In this document: positions 36,396-44,929 of the stretch, piece by piece
Layout: each line of letters opens with the position of its first letter
How positions within the stretch are numbered: position 1 is the stretch's first letter
Position numbers and translations under genes: made by a program
Source: Rhodoferax sp. PAMC 29310
GTDB taxonomy: Bacteria > Pseudomonadota > Gammaproteobacteria > Burkholderiales > Burkholderiaceae_C
Reading direction: 5' to 3'
NCBI RefSeq assembly: GCF_017948265.1
Contig: NZ_CP072852.1
Location: 4,030,001 to 4,094,000, forward strand
DNA length: 64,000 nucleotides
Notes under the pieces: model-generated
Database searches by the model: none
The model's input: the letters and a program-made list of their open reading frames with translations, nothing else
Told to the model about the DNA's origin: nothing

Positions 36396-38740
36396 CATTG
36401 CGCGTCCTCCACGTTCTTGATCACTCCATTCCGCTGCACAGCGGCTATACCTTTCGCACGGCTGCTTTGTTGCGTGAGCAACGCGCTTTGGGCTGGCAAA
36501 CCTTTCACGTCACCTCCCCCAAACAGGGGCAGATCAAAGCGGCCGAAGAAGATGTGGATGGACTGCATTTTTACCGCACCCCAAGCGGCACCGGGTTGCT
36601 GGCCAATGTGCCGGTGGGTCGTGAAGTCGCCTTGATGAAAGCCTTGGGCCATCGGCTTGAAGAAGTCGCCCGCCAGGTCAAACCCCACATCATTCACGCC
36701 CACTCGCCCGTGCTCAATGCACTGCCGGCCCTCAAGGTGGGGCGCAAGCTGGGCATACCGGTGGTCTATGAAATACGCGCCTTTTGGGAAGATGCTGCGG
36801 TCGACCATGGCTCCACCGATCAAGGCAGTCTGCGCTACCGCGCCACCCGCAGTCTGGAAACTCGCGCCATCCGGCGCGCCGACCACGTGTTCACCATTTG
36901 CGAAGGCCTGCGTGCCGACATCGTGGCCCGTGGCGTACCCAGTGCCAAAGTTACGGTCATCCCCAACGCAGTCAACGTTGATGCGTTCAACCTGGCCAGC
37001 CCGCCAGACCCTGCGCTGCAAGCGCAGCTCAACTTGGGTGGTTGTACCGTTATTGGTTTTATCGGATCCTTCTACGCCTATGAGGGGCTCGATTTGTTGC
37101 TGGACGCCCTGCCTGCGCTGCTCAAAGCCCGCCCTGATGTCAAAGTATTGCTCGTAGGCGGCGGGGTGCAAGAAGCCAACTTGCGCCAGCAGGCGCAGCA
37201 GCTGGGTGTGGCCGACAAAGTGGTGTTTGCCGGCCGTGTGCCGCACCAAGACGTCAATCGCTACTACGACCTCATTAACGTGTTGGCCTACCCGCGCCAC
37301 CCCATGCGCCTGACAGAGTTGGTCACCCCGCTCAAGCCGCTTGAGGCCATGGCCCAGGGCCAACTCTTTGTCGCCTCCGATGTGGGGGGGCACAAAGAAC
37401 TCATTGAGCACAATAAAACAGGTGTGCTGTTCAAGGCTGGCAGTGCAGAGGCCCTCTCACAGGCTCTGTTAGACCTGCTCAGCAACCCGGCTCTGTGGCC
37501 CGTGCTCAAAACCAATGGCCGTGAGTTTGTGGAAAACGTACGCAACTGGAAAAACAGCGTTGCCAACTATGTCGAGCCTTATGAAAGACTCACTTTGGGA
37601 AAAAATCAGACTGCCAACACGCCAACACGCCAACACGCCACCATGATCGCTAAAGAGTTGCCCGGGCTGCATGTTGGCCTCATTGGGCCGTTGCCGCCGC
37701 CCTCAGGTGGCATGGCTAACCAGACGCGCCAGTTGGCTGAGTTGTTAGTCGCCGCAGGTGCCAAAGTAACCACCGTTCAGGTCAATGCGCCTTACCGCCC
37801 CAACTGGGTGGGCCGCGTACCCGTGTTGCGCTCCGTGTTTCGGCTATTGCCCTATCTGGCCAACCTTTGGCGCACGGCAGGCCAAGTCGACATTTTTCAC
37901 ATCATGGCCAACTCCGGCTGGTCTTGGCATTTGTTTGCTGCACCAGCCGTATGGGTGGCACGCAGCCGTGGCGTGCCGGTGGTCGTCAATTACCGGGGAG
38001 GTGAGGCCGCTGAATTTCTGCGGCGCGCAGGCGATCTCGTGCGCTTCACCATGGGTCAAACACGGGCCTTGGTTGTGCCATCAGGATTTTTACAGACCGT
38101 GTTTGCCCAGTTTGGCATGCAAGCCGGCATTGTTCCCAACATCATTGACCTTAGCCGGTTTCATGCGCGTGATCCAGTTCGCACAGGCTCGCCGCACCTG
38201 TTTGTGGCCCGCAATCTTGAACCGCTATACGACAACATGACGGCCATCCGCGCGTTTCAGCTTGTGCAGGCCAAGTTTCCAGAAGCCCGCCTGACCATCG
38301 CCGGCAGCGGCCCAGAAGAGCAACGCCTGCGCCAATCGGTGCAAGAAATGGGGCTGACAAGTGCCGTGCAATTCGCGGGCCGCCTGGAGCGCGACGCCAT
38401 GGCCTCCCTCTATCGCAGTGCAGACATCATGATCAACCCTAGTTTGGCCGACAACATGCCCAACTCAGTGCTGGAGGCTTGGGCCAGCGGCGTACCCGTG
38501 GTCAGCACCAACGTCGGGGGTATTCCATATCTGGCGCAGCATGGCGTCACTGCCGATCTGGTACCTCCCGCTGACCCCTCCGCCATGGCCGGTGCGTGCA
38601 TCACTTTGTTATCAGACGCTGCACTATGGCAACAGCGTGCACAAGCCGGCCTGCAGGAGGCACAACGCTACACTTGGAATCGCGTGCAGCCCGTGTTGTG
38701 CGATGTTTATCGACGCGCAATGGCGCAGCCAGCACGCTGA
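36392..38740 (+). CDS. Double glycosyltransferase (two GT4 enzymes in one frame)
   Basis: This 782-residue product joins two complete GT4 enzymes. Residues 1-405 match the exosortase-linked family opening VLHVLDHSIPLHSGYTFR (TIGR04063-like), with a C-terminal domain ending near NVRNWKNSVANYVEPYERL. Residues 418-782 start at an internal ATG (37643), MIAKELPGLHVGLIGPLPPPSGG (a normal N-terminus), and end in a second donor domain (VVSTNVGGIPYLAQ). The linker is encoded by the octamer repeat at 37613-37636. Removing one copy puts TAA at 37651-37653 in frame, and adding one puts TGA at 37644-37646 in frame. The fusion therefore depends on the present copy number. Confidence 0.9.
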   Translation: MTLRVLHVLDHSIPLHSGYTFRTAALLREQRALGWQTFHVTSPKQGQIKAAEEDVDGLHFYRTPSGTGLLANVPVGREVALMKALGHRLEEVARQVKPHIIHAHSPVLNALPALKVGRKLGIPVVYEIRAFWEDAAVDHGSTDQGSLRYRATRSLETRAIRRADHVFTICEGLRADIVARGVPSAKVTVIPNAVNVDAFNLASPPDPALQAQLNLGGCTVIGFIGSFYAYEGLDLLLDALPALLKARPDVKVLLVGGGVQEANLRQQAQQLGVADKVVFAGRVPHQDVNRYYDLINVLAYPRHPMRLTELVTPLKPLEAMAQGQLFVASDVGGHKELIEHNKTGVLFKAGSAEALSQALLDLLSNPALWPVLKTNGREFVENVRNWKNSVANYVEPYERLTLGKNQTANTPTRQHATMIAKELPGLHVGLIGPLPPPSGGMANQTRQLAELLVAAGAKVTTVQVNAPYRPNWVGRVPVLRSVFRLLPYLANLWRTAGQVDIFHIMANSGWSWHLFAAPAVWVARSRGVPVVVNYRGGEAAEFLRRAGDLVRFTMGQTRALVVPSGFLQTVFAQFGMQAGIVPNIIDLSRFHARDPVRTGSPHLFVARNLEPLYDNMTAIRAFQLVQAKFPEARLTIAGSGPEEQRLRQSVQEMGLTSAVQFAGRLERDAMASLYRSADIMINPSLADNMPNSVLEAWASGVPVVSTNVGGIPYLAQHGVTADLVPPADPSAMAGACITLLSDAALWQQRAQAGLQEAQRYTWNRVQPVLCDVYRRAMAQPAR
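37613..37636 (+). repeat. Octamer tandem repeat (GCCAACAC)3 at the glycosyltransferase junction
   Basis: Three perfect eight-base units are followed by GCCACC and the internal ATG at 37643. Eight is not a multiple of three, so unit gain or loss shifts the frame of everything upstream relative to the second enzyme. Confidence 0.97.
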
Positions 38741-38755
38741 CCAATCGGAGTTGAT

Positions 38756-40099
38756 GTGGGTTTCTATACGTCTTTTGTTTCCAGGCTATTGTTTCCGCTG
38801 CATGAGCAACTCAAGCACCATGACTCGGTTGCCGTGCGCCGCCAAATGGAAGACGTGCAGTGGTGGCCGGCGCAGCGCATCGCGGCCTTTCAACTGCAGC
38901 GCCTGCGAGATCTATTGCAGGATGTAGCCGTTAACGTCCCGTATTACCGTGACCTGTTTGCGCAGTTGGCGTTTGACCCCACCAGTGTGCAAAGCACGGC
39001 TGACCTGCAACACCTGCCGTTTCTCACCAAAACCATCATTCGCACCAACACCGACGAGCTCAAACACATTCATGCGCAGGGTCTGGCGCGTTTCAATACC
39101 GGCGGTTCATCTGGCGAGCCGCTTATTTTTTACATCGGCAACAAGCGCGTCAGCCACGACGTAGCCGCCAAGTGGCGCGCCACTCGCTGGTGGGGCGTTG
39201 ACATTGGCGACCCCGAAATTGTGGTTTGGGGCTCGCCCATTGAGCTTGGCAAGCAAGACCGCATCAAGGCGGTGCGCGACAAACTCTTGCGCACTCAGTT
39301 GCTGCCCGCGTTTGAAATGTCTGAGGCCAAGTTGGATCAATTCGTTGCCACCATTCGCGGGGTCAAGCCCCGCATGTTGTTTGGCTACCCATCTGCCTTG
39401 ACGCACATTGCCAAACATGCTCAAAAACGCGGCGTGGACATGACTGATTTGGGCATCAAAGTGGCTTTCGTGACCTCAGAGCGACTGTATGACGAGCAGC
39501 GCAGCACCATCTCACAGGCGTTTGGCTGCAAGGTCGCCAACGGCTATGGTGGGCGTGACGCTGGCTTTATTGCCCATGACTGCCCAGCCGGCAATATGCA
39601 CCTCACCGCAGATGACATCGTGGTTGAAATCGTCAACGAAGCGGGGCAAGTTCAACCTGAAGGTGTGGCCGGCGAAATCGTGGTGACCCACCTGTCAACC
39701 AACGACTTTCCCTTCATCCGTTACCGTACCGGTGACATCGGCGTGCTGGGCGCCACACCGTGCAGCTGTGGGCGGGGTTTGCCGCTGCTGCAAGACATTC
39801 AGGGCCGCAGCACCGACTTTGTGGTGGCCGCAAACGGCACGGTCATGCATGGCCTGTCGCTGATCTACATCTTGCGTGACTTGCCAGGTGTAAGGTTCTT
39901 TAAAGTCGTTCAGGAATCCCGCACGCTTACCCGTGTGCAGCTGGTCATTGATGATGCGTTTCCGCCAGACGCAATTGCCAAAATCATCTCCGGTTTCAAG
40001 CAACGCCTGGGCGCCGAGGTGCAGGTGGTCGTCGACCTAGTCGACAACATTCCCGCCGAAGCATCCGGAAAATTCAGGTACATCATCAGCCATGCGTGA
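38756..40099 (+). CDS. CapK/PaaK-like adenylate-forming ligase
   Basis: This 447-residue protein is of the phenylacetate-CoA-ligase fold used in capsule loci. It has FNTGGSSGEPLIFYIG (Ser/Gly-rich nucleotide loop), VANGYGGRDAGFIAH, and FPFIRYRTGDIGVLG near 320. The acyl substrate is unknown. The GTG at 38756 has GGAG five bases upstream; an ATG at 38754 is in another frame. It overlaps the next gene by eight bases. Confidence 0.88.
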   Translation: MGFYTSFVSRLLFPLHEQLKHHDSVAVRRQMEDVQWWPAQRIAAFQLQRLRDLLQDVAVNVPYYRDLFAQLAFDPTSVQSTADLQHLPFLTKTIIRTNTDELKHIHAQGLARFNTGGSSGEPLIFYIGNKRVSHDVAAKWRATRWWGVDIGDPEIVVWGSPIELGKQDRIKAVRDKLLRTQLLPAFEMSEAKLDQFVATIRGVKPRMLFGYPSALTHIAKHAQKRGVDMTDLGIKVAFVTSERLYDEQRSTISQAFGCKVANGYGGRDAGFIAHDCPAGNMHLTADDIVVEIVNEAGQVQPEGVAGEIVVTHLSTNDFPFIRYRTGDIGVLGATPCSCGRGLPLLQDIQGRSTDFVVAANGTVMHGLSLIYILRDLPGVRFFKVVQESRTLTRVQLVIDDAFPPDAIAKIISGFKQRLGAEVQVVVDLVDNIPAEASGKFRYIISHA

Positions 40100-41396
40100 C
40101 ATTATTGTGATTGCCATAGTAATGGCCGGATGCCTCGCCGCTTTGCGTCGCCCGTGGATTGGCATCATGCTGTGGACATGGTTGAGCATCATGAACCCGC
40201 ATCGCTACACATGGGGTATCGCTTACAGCGCACCGCTCGCGGCCATGGCCGCAGCCAGCGTGTTGCTCGGTCTGCTGATGACCAAAGACCGGGAGTCACC
40301 TTTCAAAGCCAGCCCCGTTACCTGGCTTGTGGTGTTCATGGTCTGGATGACGATTTCATGGCTGGCTGGCATTGATCCGTCTGGCGACTACGAGCAGTGG
40401 AAGAAGGTGATGAAGATCGACTTTTTCATCATCCTTTCCTTGATGTTGTTGCATAGCAAGCAGCACATCTTTGCGTTGATGTGGGTTTGTGCAGGTTCAC
40501 TCGCCTTACTGGGAGTAAAGGGGGGTATTTTTACCCTCACCTCAGGCGGTAATTTCCGTGTTTGGGGTCCACCTGGCTCGTTCATTGGAGACAACAATGA
40601 ATTTGCTCTTGCCTTGGTGATTGCGATACCCTTGCTCAGGTTTATGCAACTTCAGCTTCAAAATAGATGGGCACGTCATGGAATGACCATGGCTATGGCG
40701 TTGTGTGCGGCAGCGGCCTTGGGGTCACAGTCTCGCGGGGCGCTTTTGGCAATTTCTGCCATGACGCTGTACTTTTGGTGGCACGGTAAGAACAAGATTA
40801 CGGTTGGCATAGTGTTGTTGTCGGTTGCAGTGCCACTCATTATGTTCATGCCTGAAAGTTGGACTGCCAGGATGTCTACCATTGGGACCTATCAGGAAGA
40901 CGCCTCTGCAATGGGAAGAATTAGCGCTTGGTGGAGTGCTTGGAATAGCGCTTTTCACTATCCATTTGGGGTTGGGTTTGACGGAGCACGCCCCGAGTTG
41001 TTTGCTTTGTACTCCCCATACGGTGCCAATCCGCTTGCAGCGCACAGCATTTATTTCCAAGTATTGGGTAACCACGGGTTTGGTGGTTTGTTTCTATTTT
41101 TGGGCACCTTCATCGCCACTTGGCGGTCTGCAGGTTGGTTGCGCCGTTGCGAGCCACTGACCCCAGAAGCGCAGTGGTGCCGCGACCTTGGAACCTTTTG
41201 CCAGGTTTCCATAGCCGGTTTCGCGGTGGGGGGGGCTTTTTTAAGCCTTTCTTACTTTGACTTGCCATACAACATCTTGGTCATGGTGGTCTTGACGCGC
41301 GTGTGGGTTGAAAAGAAAAGCTGGCTCACCGAGCCAATCTATCCCCTTGGCTGGAAGACAATTCCTGGCCTTGCCGCGCGCACCAAAGAGGGTTGA
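40092..41396 (+). CDS. Exosortase-A-associated O-glycosylation ligase / Wzy-like protein
   Basis: This 434-residue protein has about ten membrane segments and the family feature RRPWIGIMLWTWLSIMNPHR near its start (TIGR03097-like). A WaaL/Wzy-type loop contains AHSIYFQVLGNHGFGGLFLF in the second half. It would ligate or polymerise repeat units at the periplasmic face. It shares eight bases with the CapK-like gene and ends three bases before the deacetylase ATG. Confidence 0.92.
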   Translation: MRDIIVIAIVMAGCLAALRRPWIGIMLWTWLSIMNPHRYTWGIAYSAPLAAMAAASVLLGLLMTKDRESPFKASPVTWLVVFMVWMTISWLAGIDPSGDYEQWKKVMKIDFFIILSLMLLHSKQHIFALMWVCAGSLALLGVKGGIFTLTSGGNFRVWGPPGSFIGDNNEFALALVIAIPLLRFMQLQLQNRWARHGMTMAMALCAAAALGSQSRGALLAISAMTLYFWWHGKNKITVGIVLLSVAVPLIMFMPESWTARMSTIGTYQEDASAMGRISAWWSAWNSAFHYPFGVGFDGARPELFALYSPYGANPLAAHSIYFQVLGNHGFGGLFLFLGTFIATWRSAGWLRRCEPLTPEAQWCRDLGTFCQVSIAGFAVGGAFLSLSYFDLPYNILVMVVLTRVWVEKKSWLTEPIYPLGWKTIPGLAARTKEG

Positions 41397-41399
41397 TTG

Positions 41400-42335
41400 A
41401 TGTTCAAACAGCTTCTTGGCTGGGCCTCCCCAGCCGGCCCCAAAGCCCGTCTGTCCGTGCTCATCTTTCACCGCGTACTGCCCGAGCCAGACGCCTTATT
41501 CCCCCAGGAAATACACGCCCGCCGCTTTGATGAACTCTGCGGCTGGGTGGCCGCCTGGTTCAACGTGCTGCCGCTTGACCAAGCTGTGGTCCGCTTGCAG
41601 GCGGGCACCTTGCCAGCCCGCGCCGCCTGCATCACATTTGACGATGGTTATGCCGACAACCTCCATGTGGCCATGCCCATCCTGCAGCGCCATGGCTTAA
41701 CAGCCACCTTTTTCATCGCCACCGGCTTTCTGGACGGCGGCCGCATGTGGAACGACACCATCATTGAGACGGTCCGTGCCTGCCAAGGGGCTGTGCTTGA
41801 CTTGTCAGCTATGGGTTTAGGTACTCATGTTCTGGGAACGGTGGCCGCGCAGCGGGCTGCCATCGCGTCGCTTATTGGCCAAATCAAATACCGCCCCGTT
41901 GCGGAACGCCTCAAGCTCACTGAACAGATCGCCCGCATCGCCAAAGTGCAGCCGCCCCAAAACCTGATGATGACCTCCAAGGAGGTCAAAGCCATGCGCC
42001 AAGCCGGTATGCAAATCGGCGCACACACCGTATCGCATCCCATTTTGGTCAGGCTCACCGATGATCAGGCCAGGCAAGAAATTGGCAACAGCAAGCGCTT
42101 TCTGGAGGAATTGCTTGGCGAGCGTATTGCCGTCTTTGCCTACCCCAATGGCAAGCCGGACGAAGACTACTCACCACAAAGTGTCGAAGTAGTGCGTCGC
42201 ATGGGCTTCGATGCCGCCGTAAGCACCCAATGGGGCGCTTCATGCATGGGTGATGACACGTTCCAAATAAAGCGATTCACTCCTTGGGATAAAACCCGGT
42301 TGAAGTTTGGATTGAGGTTGCTAAGAAATTTATAG
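41400..42335 (+). CDS. Polysaccharide deacetylase (NodB-like)
   Basis: This 311-residue protein has LIFHRVLPEPD near the N-terminus, the catalytic CITFDDGYADN, GAHTVSHPIL (metal histidines) and FAYPNGKPDEDYS. It is a different subfamily from the deacetylase at 27173 and is common beside exosortase-linked ligases. ATG 41400 overlaps a TTG two codons... one codon upstream; either gives nearly the same protein. Last gene of the plus-strand core. Confidence 0.92.
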   Translation: MFKQLLGWASPAGPKARLSVLIFHRVLPEPDALFPQEIHARRFDELCGWVAAWFNVLPLDQAVVRLQAGTLPARAACITFDDGYADNLHVAMPILQRHGLTATFFIATGFLDGGRMWNDTIIETVRACQGAVLDLSAMGLGTHVLGTVAAQRAAIASLIGQIKYRPVAERLKLTEQIARIAKVQPPQNLMMTSKEVKAMRQAGMQIGAHTVSHPILVRLTDDQARQEIGNSKRFLEELLGERIAVFAYPNGKPDEDYSPQSVEVVRRMGFDAAVSTQWGASCMGDDTFQIKRFTPWDKTRLKFGLRLLRNL

Positions 42336-42337
42336 GA

Positions 42338-42390
42338 AATAAGCTTCTAGCCCCCGTATTACCTGCTCAAGATGCTATAAAAAAAAGCAG
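42338..42390 (-). repeat. Dispersed repeat, copy 5 (intergenic)
   Basis: Read on the minus strand: TTTTTATAGCATCTTGAGCA, then GGTAATACGGGGGCTAGAAGC. This is the only intergenic copy of the five, and it sits between the convergent deacetylase and AsnB-like genes. Confidence 0.65.
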
Positions 42391-42414
42391 AGACTGAATT
42401 GTCATTCAGCGTCT
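42379..42414 (-). terminator. Intrinsic terminator of the minus-strand block
   Basis: On the minus strand AGACGCTGAAT pairs with ATTCAGTCT (two bulged bases) around GACA; four bases later comes a run of eight Ts. It lies ten bases past the AsnB-like stop. Confidence 0.7.
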
Positions 42415-42424
42415 AATTAACGAT

Positions 42425-43954
42425 TCACGCCATTTTGAAATTCGGCGCCTTGGCGGCCAGCCACTGCTCCAACATCATCAAAATCCAGACCATTTCACCA
42501 AAGTAGCCGGGGTGTTCAGGCAAGCGTTTGGTCAACAGGGTCTCAATGAAGTCCGTGCGGACTACGCCGCGTTTGGCTAGGCTGTGCAATGACTCCGTAG
42601 CCAGTGCTTTCAGCTCAGGGTGGGAGTTGGCCCAGACGCCAAAGGGCAGGCCAAAGCCCTGCTTCCTCTTGGTCAAAATCTCATCCGGCAAAAAGCCGCG
42701 CAGCGCTTCCTTGAAAAACCAACGCAGCTTCATGCCCTTCAACTTGTAGGCAGAGGGGAGCTTTAGCGAGAAATCAACCATCCGGTCATCCAGCATGGGG
42801 AACCCAACCTCAACGCCGGCGCAGTGGGTGGCGCCCATGACCTTAGGTAAATCAATCTCGGCCAAGGTATAGCGCCAGTCATAGGCAAGCTCCTTGTTCA
42901 GTTCGCTGCAGTTTGTTGCACCCTTCCATACTTCGCTCTGAAAGTGAAGCGGTGCTGCAACGTCAATTTGCCCCATAAATTCGGGCGTGAGCACTTCTGC
43001 GGGGCCCAAATGCATGATTAGGTTGTACATCTGCAGGCGGTCCGGCATCGGCTCGCGAGCCTGCTCCACATAGCTACCTGCTTTTCTGGTTAAGGCGAAG
43101 CGTGATGCCAGACCTGTGTTTAACAGCGGTTCCAGCACTGATTTTTGCAGCAACTCAGGCACGTTTTGGTACCAGCCAAAAACCCGCTGCTTTGCGTAGC
43201 GTGTATTGCCGCCAAACAGCTCGTCACCGCCGTCGCCGCCCAGTATTTTTGTCACGCCATCTTCTCGCGCCATCTTGGCGCAATAGTAAGAGGGTAGGGC
43301 AGACGAGTTACCAAACGGCTGGTCGTAGTGCGCTGCCACCTTGGCAATGCCTTGCACCAGGTCGTCTGGGGTCACGTAGTACTCGTGGTGCTCGGTTTTG
43401 AAGTGTTTGGCAGCTAGGCGTGCGTACTCCATCTCGTCGTAGCCTTGGGCGTCGAAGCCAATGGAGTAGGTGGCAGCAGTCTTGCCACTGGCCAGCCCGA
43501 TCATGCCAGCCAAGGTCGAGCTGTCGGTTCCCCCGCTTAAAAAGCAGGCGGGCTTGCTCCCGTCCAATTGCGTGGCCACAGCGTCTTGCAGCAATTGGAG
43601 GAATTCGCCCTTGAGCGCATCAAACGATGGCTTAGGCAGCTCGTCAAACTGGGGCACCCAATTGCGCTCAACCTTGACTTGGCCGTTGTGCAGGGTGGCA
43701 GTGTGGCCAGGTGGCAGGCGGTAAATGCCTTTATAGATGGTGCGTGGCGAGGGAATGACGTGAAAGTACAGGTAGTCAAAAATAGCCTGTGGGTCAATCG
43801 GTGTATTTGCATCGGCCAGTTCATCAGCCCGGTGCGCAAAGCGCAGTTGGCCGTTGTCCACGCGGTAACATAGCGAGTGGAGGGCAAAGCGGTCTACGCT
43901 TATTTCTCCCCGCGCAAGGGTGCCAAGGGCTGAGAATGTTTGAGTCAATGGCAT
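42425..43954 (-). CDS. Asparagine-synthase-like protein lacking the Cys2 nucleophile
   Basis: This 509-residue protein has the synthetase domain with FLSGGTDSSTLAGMIG (PP-loop) and LGGDGGDELFGGNTRYA. The N-terminal glutaminase domain is shortened: it begins MPLTQTFSALG rather than MCG, and only its later strands (FDYLYFHVIPSPRTIYKGIYRL) remain. It therefore probably uses ammonia or another nucleophile, or catalyses a different adenylation. It is the last gene of a minus-strand block and is separated from the beta-helix gene by 84 bases. Confidence 0.88.
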   Translation of the reverse strand: MPLTQTFSALGTLARGEISVDRFALHSLCYRVDNGQLRFAHRADELADANTPIDPQAIFDYLYFHVIPSPRTIYKGIYRLPPGHTATLHNGQVKVERNWVPQFDELPKPSFDALKGEFLQLLQDAVATQLDGSKPACFLSGGTDSSTLAGMIGLASGKTAATYSIGFDAQGYDEMEYARLAAKHFKTEHHEYYVTPDDLVQGIAKVAAHYDQPFGNSSALPSYYCAKMAREDGVTKILGGDGGDELFGGNTRYAKQRVFGWYQNVPELLQKSVLEPLLNTGLASRFALTRKAGSYVEQAREPMPDRLQMYNLIMHLGPAEVLTPEFMGQIDVAAPLHFQSEVWKGATNCSELNKELAYDWRYTLAEIDLPKVMGATHCAGVEVGFPMLDDRMVDFSLKLPSAYKLKGMKLRWFFKEALRGFLPDEILTKRKQGFGLPFGVWANSHPELKALATESLHSLAKRGVVRTDFIETLLTKRLPEHPGYFGEMVWILMMLEQWLAAKAPNFKMA

Positions 43955-44038
43955 AAGAGAGGGGGTGCAGTAAAGGCAAAGTGATGTTGGGCACGACTTG
44001 ATTGGCCAATTATCACGGGTGTTGCGTTTGCACTTGTT

Positions 44039-44929
44039 TCAGTAGTTGCCTGAGCCAGACTCCAGCGAACCGTAGCCGATCAGTATGTTGTTGCGGGCTT
44101 GCACCGAACCTGCGCCTGGAAAAACCTTTAGGAACTGGCCACCATGCAGTGGGTTTTCCAGTTGGTTGTTGAGCAGATAAAGCGAGTTGTCCTGCCACTT
44201 ATAGCCCTCTGCGCCGAATGAGATCAAGTACGGGTTCTCGGTCAGCGTGCTCTGCGCAATGGTGTTGCTCACCACAAAGGCCATGCCGCCATTGGGAAAC
44301 TCCAGCTCGTAGCTCGCCGTGCCGTCGGCTCCGTCAATGAGCCTGCTGTTCACAACATGGCTCACTGCCGCCCGGCTCTTCAGCAGGTGGCCAATGTGCG
44401 CGTGGTGGAAGTAGCTGTCAACCACTGTCAGTCGGGCAATCTGCCCGGCGTACAGGTTGTGGTTGTGTCCGTCGGGCCGCTGGTTGTAGGCAAATTCGCA
44501 GTGGTAAACCTCCAGCACGGTGTTGGGGTCGTTGTTGGTCAGCAGCCCCATTTCGTTGTACCTGAAACGGCAGTTGTCCACCCGCAGTGAGCCCGTCTCC
44601 AGTCGAATACCCGCGCCATTTCGGCTTGAGACCGCCGCGCCTTCAAAGTCAAAGCCTTCCACTCGCATACGGTTGGCGCGCACCACCCAAATGCCCTTTC
44701 CCTCAGCGGCCGCGCCCTGCGCCAGCAGACGCACCCGGCCACCCACCGCGCGGAGGGTAATGTCGTCCTGGCTCCACACGGCCACGTCGGCCACATAGTC
44801 ACCGGAATCTACAAGAATAATGGTTCCAGACTTTGCGCTAATTGCGCAAGCAGCTATTGTTTTAATAGCCCGTAGGGGGCCAACATGGAGGGCCATTGCA
44901 ATCATGGTTTGGTAGATTTCCCTCGCCAT
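44039..44929 (-). CDS. Right-handed beta-helix (pectate-lyase-like) protein
   Basis: This 296-residue protein shows coil-repeat patterns such as MRVEGFDFEGAAV, LRVDNCRFRYNEMG and LEVYHCEFAYNQ, typical of parallel beta-helix carbohydrate-active proteins. No obvious signal peptide is present. It overlaps the O-antigen-ligase-like gene start region by 28 bases, implying coupling. A dispersed repeat copy at 44825-44872 encodes residues about 20-35 (AIKTIAACAISAKSG), so the N-terminus may have been remodelled by insertion. It may bind or cleave the polymer, an inference. Confidence 0.82.
   Translation of the reverse strand: MAREIYQTMIAMALHVGPLRAIKTIAACAISAKSGTIILVDSGDYVADVAVWSQDDITLRAVGGRVRLLAQGAAAEGKGIWVVRANRMRVEGFDFEGAAVSSRNGAGIRLETGSLRVDNCRFRYNEMGLLTNNDPNTVLEVYHCEFAYNQRPDGHNHNLYAGQIARLTVVDSYFHHAHIGHLLKSRAAVSHVVNSRLIDGADGTASYELEFPNGGMAFVVSNTIAQSTLTENPYLISFGAEGYKWQDNSLYLLNNQLENPLHGGQFLKVFPGAGSVQARNNILIGYGSLESGSGNY
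44825..44872 (-). repeat. Dispersed repeat, copy 3 (in beta-helix gene)
   Basis: Read on the minus strand: CTATTAAAACAATAGCTGCT, then TGCGCAATTAGCGCAAAGTC. It is in frame and in sense near the start of the beta-helix gene. It has only the left half of the consensus. Confidence 0.6.
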
